From NCBI RefSeq assembly GCF_042434915.1, contig NZ_CP170198.1, positions 2,232,001 through 2,296,000 of the forward strand: DNA of 64,000 nucleotides, written 5' to 3'. The stretch's first letter is position 1. Each line of letters begins with the position of its first letter. Source of the stretch: Aquimarina sp042434915 (lineage in GTDB: Bacteria; Bacteroidota; Bacteroidia; Flavobacteriales; Flavobacteriaceae). Shown here one piece after another: positions 1 through 10,514 of this stretch. The notes under the pieces are model-generated. The model had not been told where the DNA came from. It was given only the letters and a program-made list of their open reading frames with translations, and made no database searches. Made by a program: the position numbers and the translations under genes.

Positions 1-24
1 GTTTAGCTTTGATTTTTTAAATAG

Positions 25-32
25 TATATTTG
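25..32 (+). promoter_or_regulatory. Promoter -7 box of prfC
   Basis: TATATTTG matches the Bacteroidota -7 consensus TAnnTTTG and lies 20 nt before the prfC start codon. No well-spaced -33 TTG is clear, because the window begins only 24 nt upstream. Confidence 0.6.
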
Positions 33-52
33 CGCTCCTTACAAAGCATAAC

Positions 53-1642
53 ATGAAGTTTATAGAAGAAATACGCAGAAGAAGAACATTTGGAATCATC
101 TCTCACCCCGATGCAGGTAAAACTACATTAACAGAAAAACTACTACTTTTTGGTGGCGCCATTCAAGAAGCCGGAGCCGTAAAATCAAATAAAATTAAAA
201 AAGGGGCAACTAGTGATTTTATGGAAATTGAACGGCAACGTGGTATTTCGGTAGCTACCTCTGTATTAGCATTTGAATATCAAGGCGTAAAAATAAATAT
301 CTTGGATACGCCTGGTCACAAAGATTTTGCCGAAGATACTTTTAGAACCTTAACCGCTGTTGATAGTGTAATTGTAGTGATCGATGTTGCCAAAGGTGTT
401 GAGGAACAAACTGAAAAATTAGTTTCGGTCTGCCGCATGCGTAATATCCCAATGATTGTTTTTATTAACAAACTAGATAGAGAAGGAAAAGATGCTTTTG
501 AGTTATTGGATGAAATTGAACAAAAACTGGGACTCAAAGTTGTTCCTTTGAGTTTCCCGATCGGCATGGGCTACGATTTTAAAGGAATCTATAATATTTG
601 GGAAAAAAATATAAATCTCTTTAGTGGCGATAGCAGAAAAAATATTGAAGAAACTGTAGAAATTTCGGATTTATCTTCTCAACAATTAAATAAAGTTATT
701 GGCGATACTGCTGCGGATACTCTACGTGATGAATTAGAATTGGTTGAAGGTATTTATCCAGATTTTGATAATGATGCCTATAAGGCAGGTAAATTACAGC
801 CTGTTTTTTTTGGATCTGCTTTAAATAATTTTGGAGTACGGGAGTTATTAGATTGTTTTATTGAAATTGCCCCTACCCCACGTCCAAAACAAAGTGAAGA
901 ACGACTTGTAGAACCCAATGAAAAAGATTTCACAGGATTTGTTTTTAAGATTCATGCCAATATGGATCCAAAGCATAGAGATCGCTTAGCATTTATAAAA
1001 ATTGTTTCGGGAACTTTTGAACGTAATGTTCCTTATTTGCATACACGTCATAAAAAGAAATTTAAATTTTCGAGCCCTAATGCCTTTTTTGCTGAGAAAA
1101 AGGAAATTGTTGACATTTCCTATCCTGGAGATATTGTAGGGCTCCACGACACGGGAAATTTTAAAATAGGTGACACCCTTACTACTGGTGAAATACTGCA
1201 TTATCGTGGAATACCAAGTTTTTCACCAGAGCATTTTAGATACATAAACAATGCTGATCCTATGAAATCCAAACAGCTGGCCAAAGGGATTGATCAATTA
1301 ATGGATGAAGGAGTTGCACAACTCTTTACCTTAGAATTGAATGGTAGAAAAGTTATTGGAACGGTTGGAGCATTGCAATATGAAGTAATTCAATATCGAT
1401 TAGAGCATGAATATGGAGCTAAATGTACATATGAAAATCTTAATGTACACAAAGCATGTTGGGTAGATCCCCGAGAATCAGATGAGCAAGAGTTTAAAGA
1501 CTTTAAACGTGTAAAAAATAAATTTTTGGCTACTGATAAACGTGGACAACTAGTATTTTTGGCAGATTCTAGTTTTAGCCTGCAAATGACACAACAAAAA
1601 TATCCTACTGTAAAATTTCATTTCACATCAGAGTTTGATTGA
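53..1642 (+). CDS. prfC: Peptide chain release factor 3 (RF3)
   Basis: RF3 is a translational GTPase that removes RF1/RF2 from the ribosome after peptide release. The 529 residues match the usual family length. GTPase motifs are visible: P-loop HPDAGKTT at residues 18-25, switch region RQRGIS near 61-66, DTPGH at 85-89 and NKLD at 139-142. The EF-G-like domains II and III follow. The ATG at 53 fits because the strong -7 box ends 20 nt upstream and the N-terminus aligns with the family start. The gene is monocistronic and ends at a terminator shared with the convergent DUF3467 gene. There is no Shine-Dalgarno sequence, as is usual in this phylum. Confidence 0.97.
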   Translation: MKFIEEIRRRRTFGIISHPDAGKTTLTEKLLLFGGAIQEAGAVKSNKIKKGATSDFMEIERQRGISVATSVLAFEYQGVKINILDTPGHKDFAEDTFRTLTAVDSVIVVIDVAKGVEEQTEKLVSVCRMRNIPMIVFINKLDREGKDAFELLDEIEQKLGLKVVPLSFPIGMGYDFKGIYNIWEKNINLFSGDSRKNIEETVEISDLSSQQLNKVIGDTAADTLRDELELVEGIYPDFDNDAYKAGKLQPVFFGSALNNFGVRELLDCFIEIAPTPRPKQSEERLVEPNEKDFTGFVFKIHANMDPKHRDRLAFIKIVSGTFERNVPYLHTRHKKKFKFSSPNAFFAEKKEIVDISYPGDIVGLHDTGNFKIGDTLTTGEILHYRGIPSFSPEHFRYINNADPMKSKQLAKGIDQLMDEGVAQLFTLELNGRKVIGTVGALQYEVIQYRLEHEYGAKCTYENLNVHKACWVDPRESDEQEFKDFKRVKNKFLATDKRGQLVFLADSSFSLQMTQQKYPTVKFHFTSEFD

Positions 1643-1720
1643 GAAATATGTAAAAATTCAAAAAGTTGTAAAAGCCCCAAACACACTATGCATCAGTATT
1701 TTAATATGGGAAACTTATAA

Positions 1721-1766
1721 AAATTAAAACCCCTCAAAAGAATACTTTTTTGAGGGGTTTTAATTT
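1721..1766. terminator. Bidirectional intrinsic terminator, prfC / DUF3467 gene
   Basis: A 19-bp perfect stem (1721-1739 with 1748-1766) has AAAACCCCTC at its core and an 8-nt loop. It is followed by T-rich sequence on both strands, so it can end prfC from the left and the DUF3467 gene from the right. Confidence 0.9.
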
Positions 1767-1779
1767 TTTTTTAAATTTT

Positions 1780-2100
1780 TTAGGCCTCTCCAGTAGGTCC
1801 AAAATTAAGAGGAATTGGAGGTTGCTCATAATCCTTGATTTCGCCATGGGCTGATTCAAAGCGCTGTACATTATCACTTAATGCTTTCATTAACCGCTTT
1901 GCATGTTGCGGTGTCAAAATGATTCTACTCTTCACTTTGCTCTTTGGTCTCCCTGGCATTACATTAATAAAATCAATCACAAATTCTGAAACAGAATGAT
2001 TGATAATCGCAAGGTTACTATAGGTTCCATCTGCGATCGACTCATCCAATTCGATATTTAATTGATTTTGATTAGGGTTTGGATTTTTCTTATCTGCCAT
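1780..2100 (-). CDS. DUF3467 domain-containing protein
   Basis: A small soluble protein of 106 residues. It matches the DUF3467 family, found almost universally in Bacteroidota, usually just downstream of rpoC. Visible features are an Asn/Gln/Pro-rich N-terminal tail (residues 5-15), then a compact domain with the family-like segments YSNLAIINHS, FVIDFINVMPG and RIILTPQHAKRL. It follows rpoC in the same direction but is separated from it by the rpoC terminator at 2139-2158. Expression therefore depends on readthrough or on a promoter I could not see in the 38 nt between. The function is unknown; the position suggests only a housekeeping role. Confidence 0.88.
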   Translation of the reverse strand: MADKKNPNPNQNQLNIELDESIADGTYSNLAIINHSVSEFVIDFINVMPGRPKSKVKSRIILTPQHAKRLMKALSDNVQRFESAHGEIKDYEQPPIPLNFGPTGEA

Positions 2101-2138
2101 ATCCCGTTTTATTTAAAAATAATGATGTTAAAAAAGAA

Positions 2139-2158
2139 AGCCTGCCAAAAGGCAGGCT
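2139..2158 (-). terminator. Intrinsic terminator of the rpoBC operon
   Basis: An 8-bp GC-rich stem AGCCTGCC / GGCAGGCT with a 4-nt loop is followed on the minus strand by TTCTTTTTT. It lies 8 nt after the rpoC stop codon. Confidence 0.93.
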
Positions 2159-2165
2159 CTTCTTA

Positions 2166-5100
2166 TTAATTATAATTTACTTCTTGTCGTTGTTCCATAC
2201 GATCTTCAAATTCTTCCTTAGAACCAACAATAATACTCTCGTAGTCTCTCATACCTGTTCCTGCTGGAATTCTATGCCCAACAATTACATTTTCTTTGAG
2301 ACCTTCTAAATTATCTACTTTTCCACTTACAGCAGCCTCATTCAATACTTTTGTAGTTTCCTGGAAGGAAGCCGCAGATATAAAGGATTTAGTCTGTAAC
2401 GAAGCTCTTGTTATCCCCTGTAAAATTGGAGTCGCAGTCGCTGCAGATACATCTCTAGCTGACACTAAGTTTTTATCTTCTCTTCTTAAAATTGAGTTCT
2501 CATCACGCAACTCTCGTGGCGAAATAATTTGACCTGGCTTAAGTGTTTCACTATCACCAGCATCCTCGACAACTTTCATTCCAAAAATAGCATCATTCTC
2601 TTCGATAAAATCTGACTTATGAATCAGTTGGTTTTCTAAGAAAATAGTGTCACCTGGATCCTGAATTCTAACTTTACGCATCATTTGACGTACTACTACT
2701 TCAAAATGCTTATCGTTAATTTTCACACCTTGTAAACGATACACTTCTTGCACCTCATTTACTAAATACTGCTGTACCGCAGAAGGACCTTTAATTTTAA
2801 GAATATCTTCTGGAGTTGTAGAACCATCAGATAAAGCCATACCTGCACGTACATAATCATTTTCTTGAACAAGAATTTGATTAGAAAGTTTTACTAAGTA
2901 TTTCTTAACTTCTCCGATTCTCGACTCAACAATAATCTCACGATTACCACGCTTAATTTTACCAAAAGAAACCACACCATCAATTTCACTAACTACTGCT
3001 GGGTTTGAAGGATTACGTGCTTCAAACAATTCTGTTACACGTGGCAAACCTCCTGTAATATCACCTGCTTTTGCAGATTTACGTGGAATTTTAACTAAGA
3101 CTTTACCAATACCAATTTTTTCATTGTCATCGATCATAAGGTGAGCTCCAACTGGTAAATTGTAAGAACGTAATACTTCGTCTGCTTTACCAATTACATG
3201 TAATGTCGGTATCTTCTTTTTATCACGAGATTCTGAAATAACTTTTTCTTGGAAACCTGTTTGCTCATCGATCTCAACTTGGTAAGTAATTCCTTGTTCT
3301 ATATTTTCATACTTTACTTTACCAGCAAATTCTGAAATAATTACACCATTATAAGGATCCCATTGACAGATAACATCTTCTTTTGCTATTTTTTGACCGC
3401 TCTTAATGAATAATTGTGAACCGTAAGGAATTAAATTATTACTTAAAACTATTTTAGTTTTTGGATCAATTACTTTCACCTCAGACGTACGAGAGATAAC
3501 TACATCAATTTTATTACCTTCAGAGTCCTCTCCTTTAACAGTTTTGAGCTCATCGATTTCTGCAATACCCGAGAATTTTGCTTTCAATTGATTTTCTTCA
3601 GAAATGTTACCTGCAATACCTCCCACGTGGAACGTACGTAAGGTAAGCTGTGTACCAGGTTCTCCAATGGATTGTGCCGCAACAACACCCACTGCCTCAC
3701 CTCGTTGAACAGTTTTACCTGTAGCAAGGTTACGACCATAGCATTTGACACAAATACCTTTTTTGGCTTCACAAGTAAGGGCAGAACGTACTTCGACAGC
3801 ATCGATAGGAGATTCTTCGATAGTTCGTGCAATTGCATCTGTAATCTCGGCCCCAGCTTCTACAAGAACTTCTTGTGTAAGTGGGTTAACTACATCAACT
3901 AATGCTGTTCTACCTGCGATACGTGCCTCTAAACGTTCTATTACTTCTTCATTCTTCTTAAGTGCTGTAACTTCAACTCCTCTTAATGTATCACAATCCT
4001 CTTCATTTACAATAACATCCTGTGCAACATCAACCAAACGACGAGTTAAATACCCAGCATCGGCAGTTTTTAATGCTGTATCTGCAAGACCTTTACGTGC
4101 ACCGTGAGTAGAAATAAAATATTCTAAGATTGAAAGTCCTTCTTTAAAGTTAGAAAGAATTGGGTTTTCTATAATCTCACCACCTACAGAGTTCGATTTT
4201 TTAGGCTTTGCCATCAAACCACGCATTCCTGTAAGCTGTCGAATTTGCTCTTTAGATCCCCTTGCACCAGAATCAAGCATCATATACACAGAGTTAAATC
4301 CTTGTTGATCCTCACGAATACGTTTCATTGACAATTCTGTCAATTCGGCATTTGTCGAGGTCCAAATATCAATCACCTGGTTATAACGCTCATTATTGGT
4401 AATAAGACCCATGTTATAATTAGCTACGATATTATCTACCTGTGAGTTAGCATCAGCAATCATGGTATGCTTTTCTGCTGGAATGATAATATCTCCTAAA
4501 CTAAAGGATAAACCTCCTTTAAATGCGAAATAATAACCTAAACGTTTGATTTCATCCAAAAACTCAGCAGTTTCAGGTACACTTGTTAAGCTTAATATTT
4601 TTCCGATTATATCACGAAGCGACTTTTTGGTCAAAACTTCATTTATAAAACCAGCTTTTGCGGGTACTTTTTCATTGAATAAAACTCTACCTGTAGAGGT
4701 TTCAATAATTTGAGGTACCAACTCGCCAGCTTCATTAAAATCGATTGTTCTAATTTTAATATTTGCATTGATATGCAACTTACCTTCGTTATAAGCGATA
4801 GTCACCTCTTCTGGAGAATAGAATGTAAGATCTTCACCTTTAATTTCTAACTCGGGAGTTGATCTACGAGACTTGGTCATATAGTATAGACCCAAGACCA
4901 TATCCTGTGAAGGAACTGTAACGGGTGATCCATTTGCAGGGTTTAGAATATTATGCGATGCTAACATCAACAATTGTGATTCTAAAATTGCTTCTGGTCC
5001 CAATGGTAAATGTACTGCCATTTGATCTCCATCAAAATCGGCATTAAATGCAGTACAAACTAATGGATGTAATTGAATAGCTTTACCTTCGATAAGTTTT

Positions 5101-6467
5101 GGTTGAAAAGCCTGAATACCTAAACGGTGAAGCGTAGGAGCCCGGTTTAATAATACGGGATGCCCTTTAAGAACATTTTCAAGTATATCCCAAACAACTG
5201 GCTCTTTTCTATCAATAATCTTTTTTGCAGATTTTACGGTTTTAACAATACCTCTTTCAATTAGCTTTCTAATCACAAAAGGTTTGTACAATTCTGCCGC
5301 CATGTTCTTTGGAAGACCACATTCAAACAATTTCAATTCTGGTCCTACTACAATCACAGAACGTGCTGAATAATCCACACGCTTACCAAGTAAGTTTTGA
5401 CGGAATCGTCCTTGCTTACCTTTTAAAGAATCTGATAATGATTTCAATGGGCGGTTTGAATCAGTTTTAACAGCTGAAGCTTTACGCGTATTATCAAATA
5501 AAGAATCTACAGATTCCTGTAGCATACGTTTTTCATTACGCAAAATTACTTCTGGCGCTTTAATTTCCATCAAACGCTTCAAACGATTATTACGAATAAT
5601 AACACGTCTATACAAATCATTTAGATCTGAAGTAGCAAAACGTCCACCATCTAAAGGCACCAAAGGACGCAATTCTGGTGGAATTACTGGAATTGCTTTT
5701 AGGATCATCCATTCTGGACGATTTTCTCGATTTTTATTTGCATCACGTAACGCCTCAACAACCTGAAGTCTTTTCAAAGCCTCTGTCTTACGTTGTTTTG
5801 ATGTTTCGTTATTGGCTTTATGTCTTAGTTCGTAAGATAGAGCATCAAGATCAATTCTTTTCAAAATTTCGATCAAACACTCTGCTCCCATTTTTGCAAT
5901 AAACTTATTAGGATCAGAATCATCTAAATATAAATTCTCCTGAGGAAGACTATCCAAAATGTTTAAATATTCTTCTTCAGTAAGAAAATCCATTTTTTGA
6001 ACAGCTTCTCCTTCTTCATTTTTTGCAATACCTGGTTGGATCACTACATAACGTTCGTAGTATATGATCATATCTAATTTCTTAGATGGTAAACCAAGTA
6101 GGTATCCTATTTTATTAGGTAACGAGCGGAAGTACCAGATATGAGCGACAGGAACAACTAAATTAATATGTCCTACGCGATCCCTACGCACTTTCTTTTC
6201 GGTTACTTCGACACCACAACGGTCACAAACGATACCTTTGTAGCGAATTCTTTTATATTTACCACAAGCACATTCAAAGTCCTTCACAGGACCAAAAATA
6301 CGCTCACAGAACAAACCGTCTCGCTCTGGTTTGTGTGTACGATAATTAATAGTCTCTGGCTTAAGTACCTCTCCCTTTGAGTTTGCTAATATTGACTCTG
6401 GAGAAGCCAAACCAATAGAGATTTTATTAAATCTCTGTACAGTATTCTTATCATTATTTCTTGCCAT
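2166..6467 (-). CDS. rpoC: DNA-directed RNA polymerase subunit beta'
   Basis: Largest core RNA polymerase subunit, carrying the catalytic magnesium site and most of the DNA clamp. Visible landmarks are the N-terminal zinc site with Cys66, Cys68, Cys81 and Cys84, the catalytic NADFDGDQM motif near residue 475, and the second zinc cluster around residues 898-910 (CEAKKGICVKCYG). The length of 1433 residues is normal for Bacteroidota. It is last in the tuf-secE-nusG-rplKAJL-rpoBC cluster, 103 nt after rpoB, with a putative processing hairpin between the two and a strong terminator after it. Long frames on the opposite strand inside the gene are shadows. Confidence 0.99.
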   Translation of the reverse strand: MARNNDKNTVQRFNKISIGLASPESILANSKGEVLKPETINYRTHKPERDGLFCERIFGPVKDFECACGKYKRIRYKGIVCDRCGVEVTEKKVRRDRVGHINLVVPVAHIWYFRSLPNKIGYLLGLPSKKLDMIIYYERYVVIQPGIAKNEEGEAVQKMDFLTEEEYLNILDSLPQENLYLDDSDPNKFIAKMGAECLIEILKRIDLDALSYELRHKANNETSKQRKTEALKRLQVVEALRDANKNRENRPEWMILKAIPVIPPELRPLVPLDGGRFATSDLNDLYRRVIIRNNRLKRLMEIKAPEVILRNEKRMLQESVDSLFDNTRKASAVKTDSNRPLKSLSDSLKGKQGRFRQNLLGKRVDYSARSVIVVGPELKLFECGLPKNMAAELYKPFVIRKLIERGIVKTVKSAKKIIDRKEPVVWDILENVLKGHPVLLNRAPTLHRLGIQAFQPKLIEGKAIQLHPLVCTAFNADFDGDQMAVHLPLGPEAILESQLLMLASHNILNPANGSPVTVPSQDMVLGLYYMTKSRRSTPELEIKGEDLTFYSPEEVTIAYNEGKLHINANIKIRTIDFNEAGELVPQIIETSTGRVLFNEKVPAKAGFINEVLTKKSLRDIIGKILSLTSVPETAEFLDEIKRLGYYFAFKGGLSFSLGDIIIPAEKHTMIADANSQVDNIVANYNMGLITNNERYNQVIDIWTSTNAELTELSMKRIREDQQGFNSVYMMLDSGARGSKEQIRQLTGMRGLMAKPKKSNSVGGEIIENPILSNFKEGLSILEYFISTHGARKGLADTALKTADAGYLTRRLVDVAQDVIVNEEDCDTLRGVEVTALKKNEEVIERLEARIAGRTALVDVVNPLTQEVLVEAGAEITDAIARTIEESPIDAVEVRSALTCEAKKGICVKCYGRNLATGKTVQRGEAVGVVAAQSIGEPGTQLTLRTFHVGGIAGNISEENQLKAKFSGIAEIDELKTVKGEDSEGNKIDVVISRTSEVKVIDPKTKIVLSNNLIPYGSQLFIKSGQKIAKEDVICQWDPYNGVIISEFAGKVKYENIEQGITYQVEIDEQTGFQEKVISESRDKKKIPTLHVIGKADEVLRSYNLPVGAHLMIDDNEKIGIGKVLVKIPRKSAKAGDITGGLPRVTELFEARNPSNPAVVSEIDGVVSFGKIKRGNREIIVESRIGEVKKYLVKLSNQILVQENDYVRAGMALSDGSTTPEDILKIKGPSAVQQYLVNEVQEVYRLQGVKINDKHFEVVVRQMMRKVRIQDPGDTIFLENQLIHKSDFIEENDAIFGMKVVEDAGDSETLKPGQIISPRELRDENSILRREDKNLVSARDVSAATATPILQGITRASLQTKSFISAASFQETTKVLNEAAVSGKVDNLEGLKENVIVGHRIPAGTGMRDYESIIVGSKEEFEDRMEQRQEVNYN

Positions 6468-6524
6468 AATACATGGTTCCTTAAGAATTATTGTAATTTA
6501 AATTTGAATAACCACTGCTAATAA

Positions 6525-6555
6525 ATGTCATGCTTAGCCTTTCTAAACATGACAT
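6525..6555 (-). other. Hairpin in the rpoB-rpoC spacer
   Basis: ATGTCATG (6525-6532) pairs with CATGACAT (6548-6555) across a 15-nt loop. No T-run follows, so it is more likely an RNA processing or stabilising hairpin than a terminator. Confidence 0.45.
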
Positions 6556-6570
6556 CTACAGGGCACAGTA

Positions 6571-9500
6571 TTATTCTTCTAATCTGATATCAAGACCCAG
6601 ACCTTTTAATTCGTGCATTAACACGTTAAAGGATTCTGGCAATCCTGGTTCTGGCATTGGTTCACCTTTCACTATACTTTCGTAAGTTTTGGCTCTACCA
6701 ATTACATCATCAGATTTTACCGTCAATATTTCACGTAAGGTCGCTGATGCTCCATAAGCCTCTAGCGCCCAAACTTCCATCTCTCCAAAACGCTGACCAC
6801 CAAATTGAGCCTTACCACCTAATGGTTGCTGTGTAATCAATGAATAAGGGCCGATAGAACGTGCGTGCATTTTATCATCTACCATGTGTCCTAGCTTAAG
6901 CATGTAAATCACACCCACCGTTGCAGGTTGATCAAAACGCTCACCACTACCACCATCATACAGATACGTATGTCCAAATCTTGGAATTCCAGCTTCATCT
7001 GTAAATTCGTTAATCTGATCTATTGAAGCACCATCAAAAATCGGTGTTGCGAACTTTTTGTTCAGTTTTTGACCTGCCCATCCAAGTACAGTTTCATAAA
7101 TCTGTCCAATGTTCATACGCGACGGTACTCCTAAAGGATTTAATACAATATCTACCGGTGTTCCATCTTCCAAAAATGGCATATCCTCTTCACGTACGAT
7201 ACGTGCAACAATACCTTTGTTACCGTGACGTCCCGCCATTTTATCACCAACTTTAAGTTTACGTTTTTTAGCAATGTAAACTTTGGCAAGCTTAATAATT
7301 CCACTTGGTAACTCATCTCCGACAGAAATCGTAAACTTCTCTCTTCTTAAGTTTCCTTGAAGATCGTTTTGTTTAATTTTATAGTTATGAATTAAATCGG
7401 CTACTAAACCGTTCAAACTATCATCGGTTGTCCATGTACCTTTTGTAAGGTGTGCATAATCATCAACACTATTAAGCATTTTTTGAGTATACTTTTTACC
7501 TTTTGGTAGTACTTCTTCTCCTAAGTCATTAATAACTCCTTGTGATGTTTTACCACCAACTATAAGGAATAATTTGTCTACTAATTCTGATTTTAATAAA
7601 GCAAATTTAGCATCATAAGCACGTTCAAGAGCAGAAATATCTTCTTTATCTTGTGAGCGTTTGCGCTTATCTTTTACTGCACGAGCAAATAATTTTTTGT
7701 CGATCACAACCCCGTGTAATGAAGGAGAAGCTTTTAAAGATGCATCTTTAACATCACCAGCTTTATCTCCAAAAATCGCACGAAGTAATTTTTCTTCGGG
7801 TGTTGGATCACTCTCGCCTTTTGGTGTAATTTTACCAATAAGGATGTCACCTGGTTTAACCTCGGCACCAATACGAATCATCCCATGCTCATCAAGATCT
7901 TTGGTAGCCTCTTCAGAAACATTTGGTATATCATTCGTTAACTCTTCATTACCGAGTTTGGTATCACGAACTTCTAATGAATACTCATCAATATGTATCG
8001 ATGTAAAAATATCATCACGAACTACTTTCTCTGAAATCACAATAGCATCCTCAAAATTATACCCTTTCCAAGGCATAAAGGCTACTTTCATGTTTCTACC
8101 CAACGCTAATTCACCATTCTCGGTAGCATATCCTTGACAAAGTACCTGACCACGATTTACACGATCTCCTACTTTAACAATAGGTTTTAAGTTGATGCTT
8201 GTTCCTTGATTGGTTTTACGGAATTTTATTAGGAAATATGTTTTAGAATCAGAATCAAAGCTTACCATACGCTCTTCTTCGGTTCTATCATATTTTATAG
8301 TAATTTTTTGAGCATCTACATACTCTACAACTCCATCACCTTCTGCATTGATTAATACTCTCGAATCTGAAGCCACTTGACGCTCAAGACCTGTCCCCAC
8401 GATTGGAGCATCAACTCTCAATAAAGGTACGGCTTGACGCATCATGTTTGATCCCATCAAAGCACGGTTTGCATCATCATGCTCTAAGAAAGGAATCAAC
8501 GATGCTGAAATTGACGCTATTTGATTAGGTGCTACATCGGCATAGTTTACGTTGGTTGGATCAATCACTGGGAAATCCCCTTCCATTCTAGCAATTACCT
8601 TATCTGTTTCGATAGTTCCATCCTCTTTTAAAGGTATGTTGGCCTGCGCTATAAGTTTTTCTTCTTCCTCTTCTGCACTTAAATACCTAAACTCACTTAA
8701 ATCAACTTTACCATCTTCAACTTTACGATAAGGAGTTTCTAAGAATCCCATAGAGTTCACCTTTGCAAAAACCGCTAAAGATGAAATCAATCCAATATTA
8801 GGACCCTCTGGAGTTTCAATAGGACATAAACGACCGTAATGTGTATAGTGAACATCACGAACCTCAAAACCTGCACGTTCACGAGATAAACCACCTGGTC
8901 CCAAAGCCGAAAGTCTACGCTTATGCGTAATCTCAGCCAAAGGATTGGTTTGATCCATGAATTGAGATAATTGATTCGTTCCGAAGAAAGAATTAATTAC
9001 AGAAGATAACGTTTTAGCATTGATCAAATCAATAGGTGTAAATACCTCATTATCTCTAACATTCATACGCTCACGAATGGTTCGAGCCATACGTGCTAAA
9101 CCAACACCAAATTGTTGTGATAGTTGCTCACCTACAGTTCTAACACGACGGTTAGATAAGTGATCAATATCATCTATCTCTGCTTTTGAATTTATTAATT
9201 CAATCAAATATTTTATGATAGTAATGATATCCTCTTTGGTAAGCACTTGCTTATCCATAGCTATATCAAGACCTAATTTTTTATTCATTCTGTAACGTCC
9301 AACCTCTCCAAGGTTATAACGTTGATCAGAGAAAAATAATTTGTCAATGATACCACGTGCAGTTTCTTCATCTGGCGGTTCTGCATTACGTAATTGACGA
9401 TAAATATGTTCTACAGCTTCTTTCTCAGAGTTTGTTGGATCTTTTTGAAGCGTATTATGGATAATAGCATAATCACCTTTTTGATTATCTTCTTTATGAA

Positions 9501-10380
9501 GTAAAATCGTTTTGGCTCCAGATTCTACAATCTCTTCTAAATGATCTTTATCTAAAATTGTATCTCTATCCAATACAATTTCATTACGTTCAATCGAAAC
9601 TACTTCGCCAGTATCTTCATCTACAAAATCTTCATGCCACGTATTTAAAACACGTGCTGCCAACTTACGACCTAACACTTTTTTAAGTCCAGATTTTGAA
9701 ACCTTTACCTCTTCGGCAAGATCAAAAATCTCTAAAATATCTTTATCACGCTCGAATCCAATCGCTCGGAAAAGCGTAGTAACTGGTAATTTTTTCTTTC
9801 TATCGATATAAGCATACATTACGCTATTAATATCGGTAGCAAACTCTATCCAAGATCCCTTAAAAGGAATAACTCTGGCAGAGTATAACTTTGTTCCATT
9901 TGCGTGGAATGATTGTCCAAAAAACACACCAGGAGATCGGTGTAATTGAGACACTACAACACGTTCTGCTCCATTGATACAAAACGTTCCACTTGGAGTC
10001 ATATAAGGGATTGTACCTAAGTATACATCCTGCACGATTGTTTCAAAATCTTCATGTTCAGGATCGGTACAAAATAATTTAAGCCGTGCCTTTAAAGGTA
10101 CGCTATAGGTCAGACCTCTTTCAATACACTCCTGAAGATCATATCTTGGAGGATCAACGAAATAATCTAAAAACTCTAATACAAATTGATTACGGGTATC
10201 CGTAATTGGAAAATTTTCCATGAAGGTATTGTATAGACCTTCGTTTCCTCTTTCTTCAGACTTTGTTTCTAATTGAAAGAAATCCTGAAAGGATTTGATC
10301 TGAATATCCAAAAAGTCTGGATAATCAGGTCTATTCTTTACAGAAGAGAAATTCAATCTTTCAGTTTGCGTTGCTAACAT
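6571..10380 (-). CDS. rpoB: DNA-directed RNA polymerase subunit beta
   Basis: Core RNA polymerase beta subunit, forming the other half of the active cleft and the rifampicin pocket. The rifampicin region is intact (FMDQTNPLAEITHKRRLSALGPGG), as is the C-terminal QPLGGKAQFGGQRFGEMEVW block that contacts beta'. The reading frame is open one codon further upstream to a TTG at 10381-10383. I prefer the ATG at 10378-10380, giving 1269 residues, because it is the first ATG and the extra residue has no support. It is preceded by a long hairpin at the usual rplL-rpoB attenuator position and is cotranscribed with rpoC. Confidence 0.99.
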   Translation of the reverse strand: MLATQTERLNFSSVKNRPDYPDFLDIQIKSFQDFFQLETKSEERGNEGLYNTFMENFPITDTRNQFVLEFLDYFVDPPRYDLQECIERGLTYSVPLKARLKLFCTDPEHEDFETIVQDVYLGTIPYMTPSGTFCINGAERVVVSQLHRSPGVFFGQSFHANGTKLYSARVIPFKGSWIEFATDINSVMYAYIDRKKKLPVTTLFRAIGFERDKDILEIFDLAEEVKVSKSGLKKVLGRKLAARVLNTWHEDFVDEDTGEVVSIERNEIVLDRDTILDKDHLEEIVESGAKTILLHKEDNQKGDYAIIHNTLQKDPTNSEKEAVEHIYRQLRNAEPPDEETARGIIDKLFFSDQRYNLGEVGRYRMNKKLGLDIAMDKQVLTKEDIITIIKYLIELINSKAEIDDIDHLSNRRVRTVGEQLSQQFGVGLARMARTIRERMNVRDNEVFTPIDLINAKTLSSVINSFFGTNQLSQFMDQTNPLAEITHKRRLSALGPGGLSRERAGFEVRDVHYTHYGRLCPIETPEGPNIGLISSLAVFAKVNSMGFLETPYRKVEDGKVDLSEFRYLSAEEEEEKLIAQANIPLKEDGTIETDKVIARMEGDFPVIDPTNVNYADVAPNQIASISASLIPFLEHDDANRALMGSNMMRQAVPLLRVDAPIVGTGLERQVASDSRVLINAEGDGVVEYVDAQKITIKYDRTEEERMVSFDSDSKTYFLIKFRKTNQGTSINLKPIVKVGDRVNRGQVLCQGYATENGELALGRNMKVAFMPWKGYNFEDAIVISEKVVRDDIFTSIHIDEYSLEVRDTKLGNEELTNDIPNVSEEATKDLDEHGMIRIGAEVKPGDILIGKITPKGESDPTPEEKLLRAIFGDKAGDVKDASLKASPSLHGVVIDKKLFARAVKDKRKRSQDKEDISALERAYDAKFALLKSELVDKLFLIVGGKTSQGVINDLGEEVLPKGKKYTQKMLNSVDDYAHLTKGTWTTDDSLNGLVADLIHNYKIKQNDLQGNLRREKFTISVGDELPSGIIKLAKVYIAKKRKLKVGDKMAGRHGNKGIVARIVREEDMPFLEDGTPVDIVLNPLGVPSRMNIGQIYETVLGWAGQKLNKKFATPIFDGASIDQINEFTDEAGIPRFGHTYLYDGGSGERFDQPATVGVIYMLKLGHMVDDKMHARSIGPYSLITQQPLGGKAQFGGQRFGEMEVWALEAYGASATLREILTVKSDDVIGRAKTYESIVKGEPMPEPGLPESFNVLMHELKGLGLDIRLEE

Positions 10381-10455
10381 CAATGGACGGAATTTTAATT
10401 AAATTTGTTTAAAACGGGTTCGTATTTTAGCACTTAATACTTATATACGCAAAAT

Positions 10456-10492
10456 GGTTTAGACCTTAGAGAGTACTCTCCAGGTCTAAACC
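10456..10492 (-). other. Hairpin in the rplL-rpoB spacer (attenuator or processing site)
   Basis: An 11-bp perfect stem, GGTTTAGACCT paired with AGGTCTAAACC, encloses a second self-complementary segment GAGAGTACTCTC. Only a short ATTTTG follows on the minus strand. In E. coli the same spacer contains an attenuator and an RNase III site, so the location suggests a similar role here; this is inferred from position. Confidence 0.6.
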
Positions 10493-10514
10493 TATATATC
10501 ACTAATAGTTAAGC

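Noticed and set aside
3745..4107. 120-codon open frame on the plus strand inside rpoC
   Set aside because: Lies wholly antisense to the conserved rpoC gene, with low-complexity Ser/Thr-rich composition; a shadow frame.
7661..8137. 158-codon open frame on the plus strand inside rpoB
   Set aside because: Antisense to conserved rpoB with Ser-rich composition and no family resemblance.
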